From: Moringa oleifera
Taxonomy: Eukaryota; Streptophyta; Magnoliopsida; Brassicales; Moringaceae
DNA: 64,000 nucleotides
Direction of reading: 5' to 3'
Assembly (NCBI GenBank): GCA_021397835.1
Contig: JAJFZO010000094.1
Span: 3,884,501 to 3,948,500 of the forward strand
This document shows positions 28,811 to 40,545 of the stretch, piece after piece (positions within the stretch are counted from its first letter, which is position 1; each line of letters opens with the position of its first letter). The notes below the pieces were generated by a model. The model was given only the letters and a program-made list of their open reading frames with translations. It made no database searches and was not told where the DNA came from. The translations under genes were made by a program, and so were the position numbers.

Positions 28811-29049
28811 GGGTTTTATTGATAAGGATTTTTGTTAAGTGTTATATACAAAACTTGTATGCAGTTTTGACTTAAAAGTTTACTGTTGTTGTAGATACGG
28901 TGCTTTGATATCAAGCTCGACTTTAATAGATGGAGAGGCAACGGGGGTTAAAGGAAACCAACCACCTAAGATTTCGAGCCGGAGGTTTAGTAGGAGGCCT
29001 CGACCTTCTACTCTTAGAAAACATTTTGGTAAACAGGTAACTTAAACAT

Positions 29050-30850
29050 ACACTATTTACATGATAACTTTACATTTCTTAAACATACACTATTTACATC
29101 CCTTTTAACTTGTTGCGTGTTTATGTTGAGTGTGGGGTTGTCCCATTACCAGAGGAGAACAATATGCCATATTTTCTCGATACTGAACACAACATTATAC
29201 CCCTATCTTGTCCGTTGGCCCAAATACAGAGGTTCAACATATTGTGCCCTCGACTACTGAGCCTTTAGATAGAATGAGTTCCCCAATATAAAAGGGCCCA
29301 AGGACAAAAATGGGATGACCAGTAAAGAGAGGAGAAGAAAGAAAACGAAATGGATGAGAAGAAGAAAAAGGGACGGACTTGAATTTTACATAATTTTCTA
29401 GGGCCAAATTTTGAATTTTTAATACATATGAACAAAGTAAATGGGGAAGCAGGAAGCTATTTTCAATTACTCGGCTATGCTAATCCCACAACCTTTGGTA
29501 GATAGTTTAATCCTAAACTCTGAACGTTAGCTGATTTCTGACTAAATTTGATTTATCAGTCATGGGAAAAAGATTAAGGGGAAGCTAAATTTGTCTTTTA
29601 GAATTATGAATGAGAGAATCATTTATATATTTTAACCATCAGCAGTTCTTTTGTGCAAATATCTTTAATTAAATAAAATTCAAAGAGCTTCTCTTAGTGG
29701 TAAAATCATTTATAACAACTCTCTCTCTCTCTCTCTCACATCGTCACATAATTCAAAAAAAAAATCCAAAAATAAGAAGAGCTTAAAGACTTTTTGTTTA
29801 GTTTCTGTTCTCGTATCGTCCTTTTTCTTTGAGAAGCCATTTTCTGTCAATCTTCAAACTCTTCTAACACAGTCAAAGTCTGGCCGCCATTAATGACTTT
29901 CATGGAGCTCTCTGGAATCTACTGTATTTTTTGTGGATACAGATTAGGAAGGTTTTTAGTACTTCAAATAATGCAATTTGCACCAATTAATGCAATTTGA
30001 CAAGCCAGTACGAGGGTCACTGTTTAGTGAAAAGCGCTTTTACAAATGTCAGCTCTTCTCTCTTCCTTCACCAAACACTCTTTATCCTTGATGGGACTTC
30101 CCAAGGCTCAATCTTTTATAAGTTGTTTCCTCCCTCATGCATATTACACATTGCGCTCCCAACTTTCTCAATTGCTGACGTTATCTTTTCAAAGTTTACC
30201 AAAATCATTTCCTGTCCTCAAGTTAGGCAGTAAGAAAATGATAGAAGGGTCAATTTATTTTGTACATGTAAGAAATGATTTTTTTCTTTTTTTTCAGGAA
30301 TAACTATCAAACATGAATTCATCAAACTTAATAATAAACTATATACGTAACTGTGATCTATTAGATGTTAACTAATCAAGAAGATATCATCCAAGCCGTT
30401 GACTTAAATGTGTAGTGATCATGATCAGCGCACCCATTACAACTGTTATCCCGCATAATGGACGAAATTTGGTCTCTTTTGATTGAAAAGGGACGAGAGA
30501 TTTTACTATTGCATGTTGACGATCTGTGAACTTCTCATAGGCTGCTGATTCCGGTGGTTAAGATGCCAACTGGGTTCACTACAGGAATCGATGTGAACAT
30601 GAGTGGCGATCCATGGGTGAGATTTCTTGAAAAGGCTTGGAGTACCAATGTCGTCTCTGACATCGTCCCTGCATGCTTTTGTATTTTTGCATTCTGGTTC
30701 TGTTAGAATGTGACATCGCATTCAAAGAAATGTCATGCACCTTCTGACTCATAACATACAATGCCTTCAATTAAATGATTGTATCCATGTGTCCTTAATA
30801 GATCCTTCAGTTCCCCTTTTGACAAGAAGAAGCTTATCTAGTGATTGCAG
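29050..30850. other. Intergenic region before duplication unit A
   Basis: 29300-29400 is purine-rich; 30000-30780 is moderately GC-rich with short ORFs on both strands that match no family I know. No gene is supported. Confidence 0.45.
29719..29738. repeat. (CT)n microsatellite
   Basis: Ten CT units; no gene is recognised beside it. Confidence 0.9.
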
Positions 30851-31247
30851 ATCTGCCATGTCTGATTCTTGTTGCGGCATTGATATACTCCACGTTGCCA
30901 TATCAAATAGCAACATATGTTATCATATTTTCATTTTTTAATTAATTTTCATTTAATTAGTTGATCATTTCCCTATGTATTTTCGTTTCTACATTTATAA
31001 CCATTGATGTAAGAGCAAAATCATTAAAGCAATGATTTGAAGTTGCATGATTGCCATCAGAAAGTTGAAAAACATAAAGCTATTGACACAACAATATTCG
31101 TGTTAATTAAAAGATTTAACACTTTCCTTGTTCTTAATTCACTCTTTGTTGCAGATAAGAATGATAGATAAGAAAGCAAAATGATACACGTTTTTTCCCA
31201 AGTCCTGGGGACGATGAACCAGCAAAATGATGGATAAGAAAGCACAA

Positions 31248-31249
31248 AG

Positions 31250-31285
<36 letters not shown>
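31248..31285. repeat. (TA)n(GA)n compound microsatellite upstream of MYB gene 2
   Basis: About seven TA units pass directly into about ten GA units, some 540 bp before the gene 2 ATG. Confidence 0.9.
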
Positions 31286-31540
31286 TCATACAGACAGAGA
31301 AGTCGCATATCCATGCAGGAAGTTAAGTAACCAGGTTGGTTTCTCTCATAAGCGTACCACATTAAGCCACATCACTTCTGGGTCATACATAACAAAGTAA
31401 AAATTAATTATGAGATGAATATTAATGAATTAATGCCTCACCTTTATGACAGAAAACATTTGAAAGTTATTATTACTATCATGTGGATTTTTATCACAGG
31501 CACTGAAAAGAGACTTCCTTGTGTTGAAGTGCTCTAAATA

Positions 31541-31733
31541 GGTGGACTAGTAGCTGACTAATAATTGAGGAAGAGAATTGGATAATTGGTAGTCATACTT
31601 CTTTGGAGGTTGGAGTATACTGTTTGCAAACTAAGTTTTCCACGAGTACTATTTTGTGGATACAAAGACATGCACGTCATTTGTTTAGGCAGCCTTCAAA
31701 CAAGCAAGAGGCTGCCAACTGAATCTTTATAAG
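31541..31733 (+). promoter_or_regulatory. Conserved proximal promoter of MYB gene 2
   Basis: Two blocks are shared nearly unchanged with the promoter of MYB gene 3. One begins GGTGGACTAGTAGCTGACTA (31541-31569). The other is a TTGTGGATACAAAGACATGC block (31654-31679) ending in a CACGTCA site. TATAAG follows at 31728-31733, 94 bp before the ATG. The CACGTC core sits about 54 bp before the TATA box in both genes. ACGT cores are typical bZIP or bHLH sites, but binding here is an inference. Confidence 0.6.
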
Positions 31734-31821
31734 TGGCTGTTGGTGCATTCAAAATGGTGCAGGCAATGATGCAAGTTTGCTCAAATTTGCTTTAATACAG
31801 GTAAAGTGAAACTCAGCATAT

Positions 31822-34201
31822 ATGGAGGGATCTTTAGGGCTCAGAAAAGGTGCATGGACTGCGGCAGAAGATAATCTTCTGAGGAAGTGCATAGAAAAGT
31901 ACGGAGAAGGAAAGTGGCATCAAGTACCCCTCAAAGCAGGTGATTAGATGATACTATGTGTATACAATACCAGTCATATCATAACTTCAAAGGGCTTCCC
32001 TACTGTGTTTCCCTGTGCAGCTACTAGATATGAATTGGGTGTTTTATTTTCGTATGTGCTTATACGATAAGTTTGACATAAGTGACACTGTTTACACTGG
32101 CCTGCACCTCTCTTTCTGGCCCCCCATGCCCTCTTTTCAGCTCTAGAGCGAACTCAGTCGGTCTGTGTTGCCTTTTCCGGTCCAGCGGCTAAAGAACAAT
32201 AAACTGAGAGAAACTATACCAGAGCTGATACAGCTGCTAATGATATATGGAATGCATATAGGACGTCAGAGAAGATATTATTATCTCTTACACTGTTCAT
32301 TTGCAGGGTTGAATAGATGCCGGAAAAGTTGTAGACTAAGATGGTTGAATTATCTCAGCCCGGATATCAAGAGGGGAAAATTCAGTGCAGATGAAGTTGA
32401 CCTCTTAATAAGGCTCCACAAGCTGCTGGGAAACAGGCAAGTCCAAAAGCCTATTGATTTCTCTTCATTATACCGATTGTTCCCAATGTACTATTTTTCA
32501 TTTTCAATGCCATCTACCCATAGAATTAACAAAACATTCTACACTTATGAAGTTCCAAAAAGTAAGAGAAAGTATTTAGCTAAATGAAAGATGTAATGGG
32601 AGAGAGGTGGAAATCTAGTGAAATCTATGAAAGTTTTACATGGGACATTTGGACTTTCGTGGTTCCCTTCCAACTTGTTAGAAACAATTAAGAACACGAC
32701 AAACCAATCAACTTTGGTTAAATCCATCTTAGTGCATGGCACAAGTAATTTTGCAAAACTAATTGATATTTGGCCTACACCATGTCCTTTTCTGTTTGAT
32801 GATACGTAATACAAGTTCACGTAAGACGCTGAGTTTGATTTTAGTAGAATCTTAAAAAACGATTGATAAATTAATGCAAAATACTTCTGCATGGAAACAA
32901 AACGTCAAATCGACATCAAACACTTCACAACCATGCATTAAGTGACTTTGAACCACCTTGCTTTCTTTTTCTATGGACGTTTCAAGGCCAAACATATCAA
33001 ATCAACTTTAATAGACGTCTTTGTCTCCCAAAAGTACCCGTGCTAAAAGAACAAAAAATAAAATAAAATACTATAAAGCAAATTCTGAAGATGATTTAGT
33101 TACCGATTAGAGTTACTGATTAGGGTCAAGATTTTACTTTAGTTTCCACAATATCTTTTTTTTATTTGCATATGTTCTTAATTTGTAATATGGTAGTAGT
33201 AAGTTCAGACCTACAGCCTCAACGATATTGAACCATCCATAAAAATAATGGAATGATTAAGTTCCAACATGCGGAGATTGGTTCTAAGCTAATTTACCAT
33301 TCAAATTCATTAGTTTTGTAGGAGATCATATGCTTAAAATATCAATTGATACCTTATGTGTATTGAGTTCTTGGATGAACTATCTTTAAAGGAGATAGAA
33401 ATGGTTGAATTTAATTTGCATTCTCTGTTGAGTATTAATATTTTGATTGCATTTTTGCTCAACAGGGAAAATTCAACTTCATTATGTTTATATTTAAAGG
33501 AGTTTGAAACAACTAACACCATAAGTTGTCTATGATATATAACAAGTAGCTAAAATGTAGCATTAAAATCCTGAAATAAACTTCAGTTAATCATCAGACA
33601 TTTGATTCATAATCCAAGTAAAGTTGCTTACTTGCATAAAAATAGAACCATTTCTTGTATAAAAATCTAGTTTGGGTGTCTTGCCAGGTGGTCACTAATT
33701 GCTGGTAGGCTTCCTGGAAGAACAGCTAATGATGTGAAGAACTACTGGAACTCCCACTTGCGCAAGAAGAAGGATTCTTCCCGGAACGATGAAAACAAGA
33801 ACAACCAAAACATAGTGAAAGTGAACGTAATAAAACCTCGAGCTCGAGCCTTCACCCAAAGCTTGGTATGGCTCGATGGCAAAAATTGTCCACATGTAGA
33901 TGGTAACCCAATGATGGAGGACAGTCCGTGCAAGCCTCTGATGATGTCTCCGGTGCTGGACCACGAGATCATGTGGTGGGACAGCTTTTTAGCTGGCAGT
34001 GAAGCTGAACAAAGCACTCTTAACTGCATAGGTGAATCTCAAGTAAATCATTTCGAAAGCTTCCTATCTGAAGACTCTGCATCAGCAGCAGAGGTGGGGG
34101 ACGCCTTCATTGACGAGAACGTGGACAATTCTTGGAGTTTCTCCTCCATCGATGTGGACCTTTGGAATATTTTAGAAACTGATCAAGAAGGCATGGCCTA
34201 A
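31822..34201 (+). CDS. MYB gene 2: intact R2R3-MYB, anthocyanin-activator subgroup 6 (MYB75/90/113/114-like)
   Basis: Exons 31822..31939 (118 nt), 32307..32436 (130 nt) and 33688..34201 (514 nt) join in frame to give 253 residues. Residues 8-58 form R2 (W12, W32, W52) and 59-110 form R3 (F65, W84, W103). The bHLH-binding signature is complete: D71-L72, R75, L79, L86, R90. ANDV at 96-99 is the tetrad typical of dicot anthocyanin MYBs. KPRARAF at 132-138 matches the subgroup-6 motif KPRPRxF. The tail holds an acidic stretch ending [19 protein letters not shown]. Established for the family: nuclear activators that pair with TT8/GL3-type bHLH and TTG1-type WD40 proteins to drive anthocyanin genes. 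Intron 2 (1251 bp) has a GC donor. S57 in the R2/R3 linker replaces the usual Lys or Arg. This is the only undamaged member of the recent duplicate set. The exact orthologue cannot be set from sequence alone. Confidence 0.93.
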
Positions 34202-34349
34202 TTGCATGTTCTCGTCATGTTACAGTTTTTCCTACAAATGACAATAAATGTTGCTTTAGTTTGTTCCAAGGCATTGGATTAGTGATGAAGTTTGTTTTAG
34301 TTCCGAAACAAAAGTTTTTGAGACGTTCCTCTTTATCATCTATTACAAA

Positions 34350-34378
34350 GGGGGGGGGGGGGGGGGGGGGGGGGGGGG
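34350..34378. repeat. Poly(G) tract of 29 bases downstream of MYB gene 2
   Basis: An uninterrupted run of 29 G begins 149 bp after the gene 2 stop and continues into a purine-rich GAAAAGGAG stretch. The matching place in unit B (39966-39982) has only AGGGGGAGAGGGAGG, so the run expanded in unit A. Such a run can form G-quadruplex structures and is also prone to sequencing or assembly error. Confidence 0.9.
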
Positions 34379-34559
34379 AAGAGAAAAAGGAGATAAAAGG
34401 AAGAAAAGAAGAGAAGAGAAGAGAAGTCCCTTTTGATCTGAAAGTCCCAAATAAAAACAGAGAAAGATATCAAGTCCCTTTTCAATCTGAAAGTCCCCAA
34501 GAAAAAAACAGATTTCCTGTTGATGAAAACATAGAGTAAATATTTGATGGCTTAGAGGG

Positions 34560-35620
34560 TAATCTCCAACCTTATATACTAAATTTAACATTAATTTAAT
34601 GTTAAAATTTTTTTTAAATATTTTAACATCAAATTTTTTTTATTTTCAATCCATTTACACCAAATTGGTATTATAATATTATTTTAATAATATAAATAAT
34701 AATTATTAATAATAATATTTATAAATATTTTAAAATAATTAATATAATTTAAAATTTTAATTTATATTTTTTAAAAAATTAATAAATTATAATAAATTAT
34801 AATTTTTAGTAATTTTTAAAATTAATAATTTATCAATTAAATTTTATAAAATATTTTTACCATAATTTTAACTTAATTATTTTTATGAGTTATTTATATT
34901 TTTACGATAATGTATAATTTTTTGATAGAGTGATTTTAAATACATGATTCAAATTGATATCAAAATTTTATTACGTAATTGATATAAGACAAAATAAAAT
35001 CACTAACACATTACAATATTTAGTTTTCTGAATTACCATGACGATTTCACAAATGTTCAATTAATGTATCACAAAGTGCAAAATGAATCTCCTTATTTTT
35101 TAAAGTATTTTAATTTTAATTAATATTGTAATTTTAGTTTAAATTGTAATCATTAATATGTTGTTATATTTATTGTACTGTATTATCAATTGAAAGATGT
35201 GATATTTTTATTATATTCATGCAAAAATTTAAATTATATCATAAATTATAAACTACTTTAAATTTTTATGTATTTTTAAATAATAATTTTAAAAAAATAT
35301 ATAATTTTTTATTAAATAAATAAATTATTATTATTAATTTACATTAAATAAAATTATATATTAAATATTAGTTTTATTTTAAAAATTTTGATGAGATATT
35401 CTTAATGGTATAATTTTTTTAAATAATATCACATATTTATTAAATTATTGATCAAAAACATCTTTAATTTAAAATTTTAAAAAATAATTTATAAAATATA
35501 ATTTAAAAATACACAAATTTGATGTAGTTACAGTATTATATTAAATTATAGAATTAAATTTACTATCCGGTTAAAAACGGTTTGGCTAATTTTCAATATC
35601 AAGTTATCGACGTTTTCATT
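34560..35620. mobile_element. AT-rich dispersed element, copy 2 (inserted in unit A)
   Basis: Unit B lacks this block, with flanking similarity resuming on either side (about 34555 and 35630). Its left part reads TTTAACATTAATTTAATGTT and AATATTTTAACATCAAATTT, which also occur in copy 1 at 16810-16862. No coding sequence is visible. I could not define terminal inverted repeats or a target-site duplication by eye, so its class is unknown. Confidence 0.6.
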
Positions 35621-36199
35621 GAAGTCGGCCTGATAGACTGACCGGTTGTTGGCCGATAAGCTAGCGGATGTCTTTGTCCCTCTATAGAAAGGTATTGTCA
35701 GTGCTGCCATCTAAATAGGTCTGATAATACACGGCAATGTGCCAGACAGTAAAAATCGCATTTCTCCTTATGGTAGAGATTCCTTTTTAATGGGTATCAC
35801 ATATATAAGTTTGTTTGATGTAGTTTTGAATTGCAGTTGTAACATTCTAGGCCACAAGCTCATTCTGGAAGGCTTTCCCTTAAATATTATGTATTCCCAT
35901 ATCTACGGCTGCTAATATCTGATTATGCTTTTATGCGGAGTGGTTAACTGAAAACAAAACTATACTACTCGACAAAGCTAATAAATAATCCTATACAGCT
36001 CCTATAATATAGCCACATTGTCCCAGGGTACATTGAATAGATGATACCCCTTCCCCCAGACATGGAAAAGGACACTGACAACTGCCTACCTAGCACAATT
36101 TGTTTGCCGTGCTTTGATGTCTAAGTTGGATTCATATGTCATTTGGCATTATGCCGTAATGAATCAACTGAGTGTTGTCACATTTCAAAGCTCTCAAGA

Positions 36200-38880
36200 A
36201 GCCAGCTTTGCCAATGAATGCATATCATGAGCATTCATGTGATGGGCATCGAGATGCATGGTGATGGGTAGCAGGGAACTGCTCCTATGCTATGCTAATT
36301 GATACAGTGATGTTCATGTGGAAATATGGAACAGACAGGTCCATGTACTTCCAGGATAGGTGACTGATGATGTGGTGCAAAATCAACCAGATTCGGGCAA
36401 CACGCAGGGAGTAGTAGGATCTATAATCTTGCAACAGCCAAGAAGTTAATTAGGTTCATGATCAATCACCGTTTCTTGGCTCCATACTCTCTTATGGATG
36501 GACAAAACCAACCATCAAAAAGCATAACATTCTTCTCTCTTTCCAGGTTAAAGCTTAATTTGTCAGTCTCTTTCTATTAGCTTGGTGCTTATGCCTACAA
36601 ACTCTCTTTTTGAAGTGCGATTACAAATACAAGGGAAAAAGCAATAACTATGTCACTGAAATGAGAAACTCAATCAATGTAGAAAGTAAGCCATCCTTCC
36701 TGGCTCCTACAAGTGGGGTCATATGCGACATATTTTCACCTAGATATTCATTTACTGCATATATTTTTTTGTCAAATATTTGATGTGACGTTTTTCATGA
36801 ACAATTTTACAAGACTTAAGATATTTGTTCATCATGATGAATATTCTTAAGTCTTATGCTTAGGGCTTACGAGTTTATTAATTGGTCAATAGTTGTTTAA
36901 GCTGACCTCTTGAGCTCGATGTCTATCTCTATATTTGGTCATTTTAATTCGAACCCATTATGAATAAATAATCACAGTGAAAAAACTCAACTTCTGGTAA
37001 GTATCAACCATAGACCAAATATTAAAAACACTAGTTATTATTGATCAATAATTTGTATGTACAACTTTTTTTTTTCAATGTTATTATCAAATTAATAGAA
37101 AACTTTTATCCTATGGTCTTATTATTTCAATATAATCTCCATAGCCATAAGAGCAGTACTCTGTTAGTGGCTTTGTTCCCCTTCAGGCCCATCTTCATGG
37201 CTCAATCTCATGAAACCATCATCATGGATTAGGAGAGTTCTTACAACATGATTCCTCTGAAAGGACCGATATCTGCTTTCCACCAAATAAAGAAATGGGA
37301 GACAACGAAATCATGATGCCTAAATCAACTTTTTATGGCCTTCTTATATATGGAGATCTGATGTACCAAATAATGTTTGATCTATTTAAACAATCAACGT
37401 GAAGATCCTCCCACTTAGAGTTCTTGGATCACCACCCAAGACGGTTGTAACATGGTAGCCAGTTGGGATGATGGAGAAGTACTCGAGATGGAGCAAAATC
37501 CAATATCTTCCAAAAGTTATTCCGTCACAAAGGCATCTGTCATAATTTTTTCCCCCCAGGAGACTTTAGATTCAGTCTTATCCGTACATATTTGGACCAA
37601 ATAGAGGCCATGCAATGCAAAGGTTACCACGACAGAAATAATGTGAAATGATTGTGCAATTGGTATGATTTTGTAGATGACTGTAACTACATCTAAATGA
37701 ATGCAATATTAGATATAACAACATACTTCCAACAATGGCTATTGAAGTCAAGTTTTTGCCAAATTTAGCTAATCTTCCAATGGAATAAGGGGAGAAATTT
37801 TACAGAATGCAAAGTGAAGATAAGCATGTTATGGTATGTGATAACTTGATAGCCAAAAAGCAAATACAAAAATAAGATAAAAATTCTCTCTTTGATCTGA
37901 GCTTTATACATAGTTTTTTAACAAAAAACTATAAAAGTCCAAACAGCGCTTTTTAGTGCACTTTCGATCATGTTTCCCATCGTTTCTCCCATGCATGGGA
38001 GTTATGCGCATGGACTCGAAGTTGCTCAGGAGCAAAAACAGAGGGTGCTTGTATTGGAAAGTAATTGCTTAATGGCGCTTGAGGAACTCAAACAGGGACA
38101 TCTTTTCCTCAGTGAATGGGCAGGCTTATGGCTGGATATCATTCTCCTTGCCTCTCAATTTGCATACAGTTTTTTCAAGCATGGTCCTCAGATTGTCCAA
38201 TGTATTGGCTCATAGAATTGCCCATCTACCGATTGCCCCTTTGAAAGGGTTTATTGGTTGAATTTTTTACCCATAAATGTATCTAATCTTGATGATCAAT
38301 AAATTTAATATATTTTTTTATCAAAAAATGTTAATGTAAAAAGTTAATAAAATAAATAAAACAATTTAAATTATTGATTTATTAACCAACGATGGTAAAA
38401 AAAAAAGATTATTGTGGGTCTTCAAGAAATTTACCTACAGAAAAGGGGAAAAAATGGATCTCTATAAGTTAATAAGAAAATAAGAAATGAGTTGTCTACT
38501 AAATGAGAAAAACCTTACTTTTTTATAAGCTAGAGTCATATATTCATACATATGTGAGATATATTAAATTTCATGAATGGTGAAGATCGCAGAAAGTAAA
38601 CGTCCCGCCTTCAAGAAAGTATTCTATAAATTAACTACTGTCTATAATACATTTTTCATCAACTCTTATATCACCTGCTACAACAATAAAAATTCCATAA
38701 GATATTTTTTATTTTTTTATTTATTCAACCTCATCCCCAATTGGAAGAGTTTAAATATTAGTTATTGTGAAATTATACAATTGAAGAGATTTAATTTTGA
38801 ATTTATATCTCCTCATACAATTAGGACAAATCTTTTCATTTAAAAGTCATCTCCAATGAGATAACAAGATATAATTTTAA
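36200..38880. other. Unique spacer between duplication units A and B
   Basis: No MYB exon 1 or 2 relic was found here, although unit B should have carried them. Small ORFs at 37041-37232 and 37970-38215 have no recognisable product. Confidence 0.5.
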
Positions 38881-39125
38881 TAATAATAATATATTTTTTT
38901 AGTTTTAATGAGACCACAAATTAACAGAAGACCATTGTTAAAGAAAACACTGCATTACAAATTTAATTATTTAATAAATAATTAAATATATAAATTATAT
39001 TATTATAAAAAATTATATTATTAAAAATATTTCACTAAATAATTTAAAATCATATTAATATTATTTAAATTATTTTTATTAATTAAATATTTGATTAATA
39101 TTAAATTAAATTATATGTGATACTA
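38880..39125. mobile_element. AT-rich dispersed element, copy 3 (inverted fragment at the edge of the MYB pseudogene)
   Basis: Read on the minus strand, the stretch around 38960-39070 resembles the right part of copies 1 and 2, including the complement of TTTTTAATAATATAATTTTT. It stops right where similarity to gene 2 intron 2 begins. AT-rich sequence aligns easily by chance, so this needs an alignment score. Confidence 0.4.
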
Positions 39126-39276
39126 AAATTTTATGTCTATGATAGCAAGTAGTTAAAATATGGCATTAAAAATCTTGAAATAAATTCAGTTAATCATCAC
39201 ACATTTGATTCATGGAAGTAAAGTTGCTTGCTTGCATAAAAATAGAAACCATTTGTTATATAAAAATGTCTGTTAG

Positions 39277-39782
39277 GTGGTGGCTAATTGCAGGTAGGCT
39301 TCCTGGAAGAACAGCATAAAGAACTACTGGAACTCCCACCTGCGCTAGGAGGATTCTTCTCAGAAAGATGAAAACAAGAACAACCAAAACATAATGAAAG
39401 AGAAAGCAATAAGACCTCGAGTCGAGCCTTCACCAAAAGCTTTGGTATGGCTTTATGGCAAAAAGCTCTCCACATGCTGATGGTAACCCAATGATTGAGG
39501 ACAATCCGTGCAAGCATCTGATGATATGTCTACGGTGCTGGACCACGAGATCATGCGGTGGGACAGCTTTTCAGCTGGCAGTGAAGCTGAACTAAGCACC
39601 GTTAACTCCATAGGTGGATCCCAAATAAATCTTTTCAAAAGCTTCCTAGCTGAAGACATCGCATCAGCAGCAGAGGTGGGGGCGCCTTCATTGGAGAAAA
39701 TGTGCCGGATCCTTGGAGTAGCTCCTCCATTTATGTAGATCTTTGGAATATTTTAGAAACTGATCAAGAAGGTATGGCCTAA
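39277..39782 (+). pseudogene. MYB gene 4: exon-3-only R2R3-MYB pseudogene
   Basis: This is a close copy of exon 3 of MYB gene 2, preceded by the matching end of intron 2 (from about 39130) and followed by the matching downstream flank (to about 40690). Exons 1 and 2 are absent. The R3 start reads [14 protein letters not shown] and then hits TAA, because about 7 bp are missing where gene 2 codes for the ANDV tetrad. A second stop (TAG) follows the H-L-R equivalent, and a 2-bp loss alters the KPRARAF region. The 3' part still resembles the gene 2 tail and ends at an equivalent TAA. It cannot encode a working MYB. The upstream break coincides with an inverted fragment of an AT-rich dispersed element (about 38880-39125). 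Confidence 0.9.
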
Positions 39783-40508
39783 TTGCATATTCTTCTCATG
39801 TTATAGTTTCTCTACAAGTGACAATAAAGTGCCCTACAAAATTTTCTTACTGTTTTCTCTCCCCAAGCCTATTGGTAAATTGTACAAGGCACTGGATTAG
39901 TGATGAAGTTTGTTCTAGATCCAAACCAAAAGTTTTTGATAACTTACCCTTTATCATCCGCTAAAAGGGGGAGAGGGAGGAAGGAGATTTTTTTTTTAAA
40001 AAAAAGGAATAGAAGTCTTTTATTTGAAAATCCCAAAGAGAAACTGATTAATTTCTTGTTGATGTAAACCTAAATTAAATATTTAATGGCTGACAACAGG
40101 TTGACTGGTAGTTGGCTGATAGGGAAAGAATGGCTTTGTCTCTTTGTACCAAAGTATTGTCAGCACTGCCATCTAAATCAGATCTAATAGAGAGTTAATC
40201 TTTGGATTAAGAAGATAAGACACAGCATTGTTCCAGACAGGAAAATTACATTTTTCTCCTAAAGATTCCTTTGCAATGGGCATCACATGTATGAGTCGTA
40301 ACATCTAGTCTACAAGCTCATTGTGGAAAGGCTTTCCCTTAAATGTTCTGTATTCCTATAGCTCAGGCTGTTACCATCTGATTATGTTTTTGTGAGGAGT
40401 GATTAAGGGAAAACAAAACTACTCCACTAAGTGGTAATCAATGATCGTATCAGCTCTTATAGTATAAGAACATTGTCCGGCTATATATTGAATAGATGAT
40501 ACCTACAA

Positions 40509-40545
40509 CCCCACCCCCCCCCTCACTCCCCCCTCCCCCCCACCC
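40509..40545. repeat. C-rich tract in the downstream flank of the MYB pseudogene
   Basis: Runs of 9, 6 and 7 C interrupted by A or T occur where unit A (about 36048-36058) has only CCCCTTCCCCC. It is a second homopolymer-type expansion in the duplicated flank. Confidence 0.8.

Larger units (their letters stand above)
30850..36200. repeat. Segmental duplication unit A (contains MYB gene 2)
   Basis: The block shares sequence with unit C upstream (30853-30900 resembles 41446-41490) and in the promoter and exons. Its intron 2 end, exon 3 and downstream flank resemble unit B (39130-40690). Matching downstream landmarks include ATTGTCAG-GCTGCCATCTAAAT (35694 and 40153 areas), CATTGAATAGATGATACC (36031 and 40488 areas) and CATTTGGCATT (36139 and 40649 areas). 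Outer limits are approximate. Confidence 0.75.

Noticed and set aside
30506..30941. Overlapping small ORFs on both strands
   Set aside because: No family resemblance, and frames overlap each other; part lies in the duplicated MYB upstream region.
32165..32587. ORF over exon 2 of MYB gene 2 with extra ends
   Set aside because: The extra residues come from introns 1 and 2.
34261..34539. ORF with polyglycine and Lys/Glu-rich sequence
   Set aside because: Produced by the poly(G) and purine-rich tract; lies in the 3' flank of MYB gene 2.
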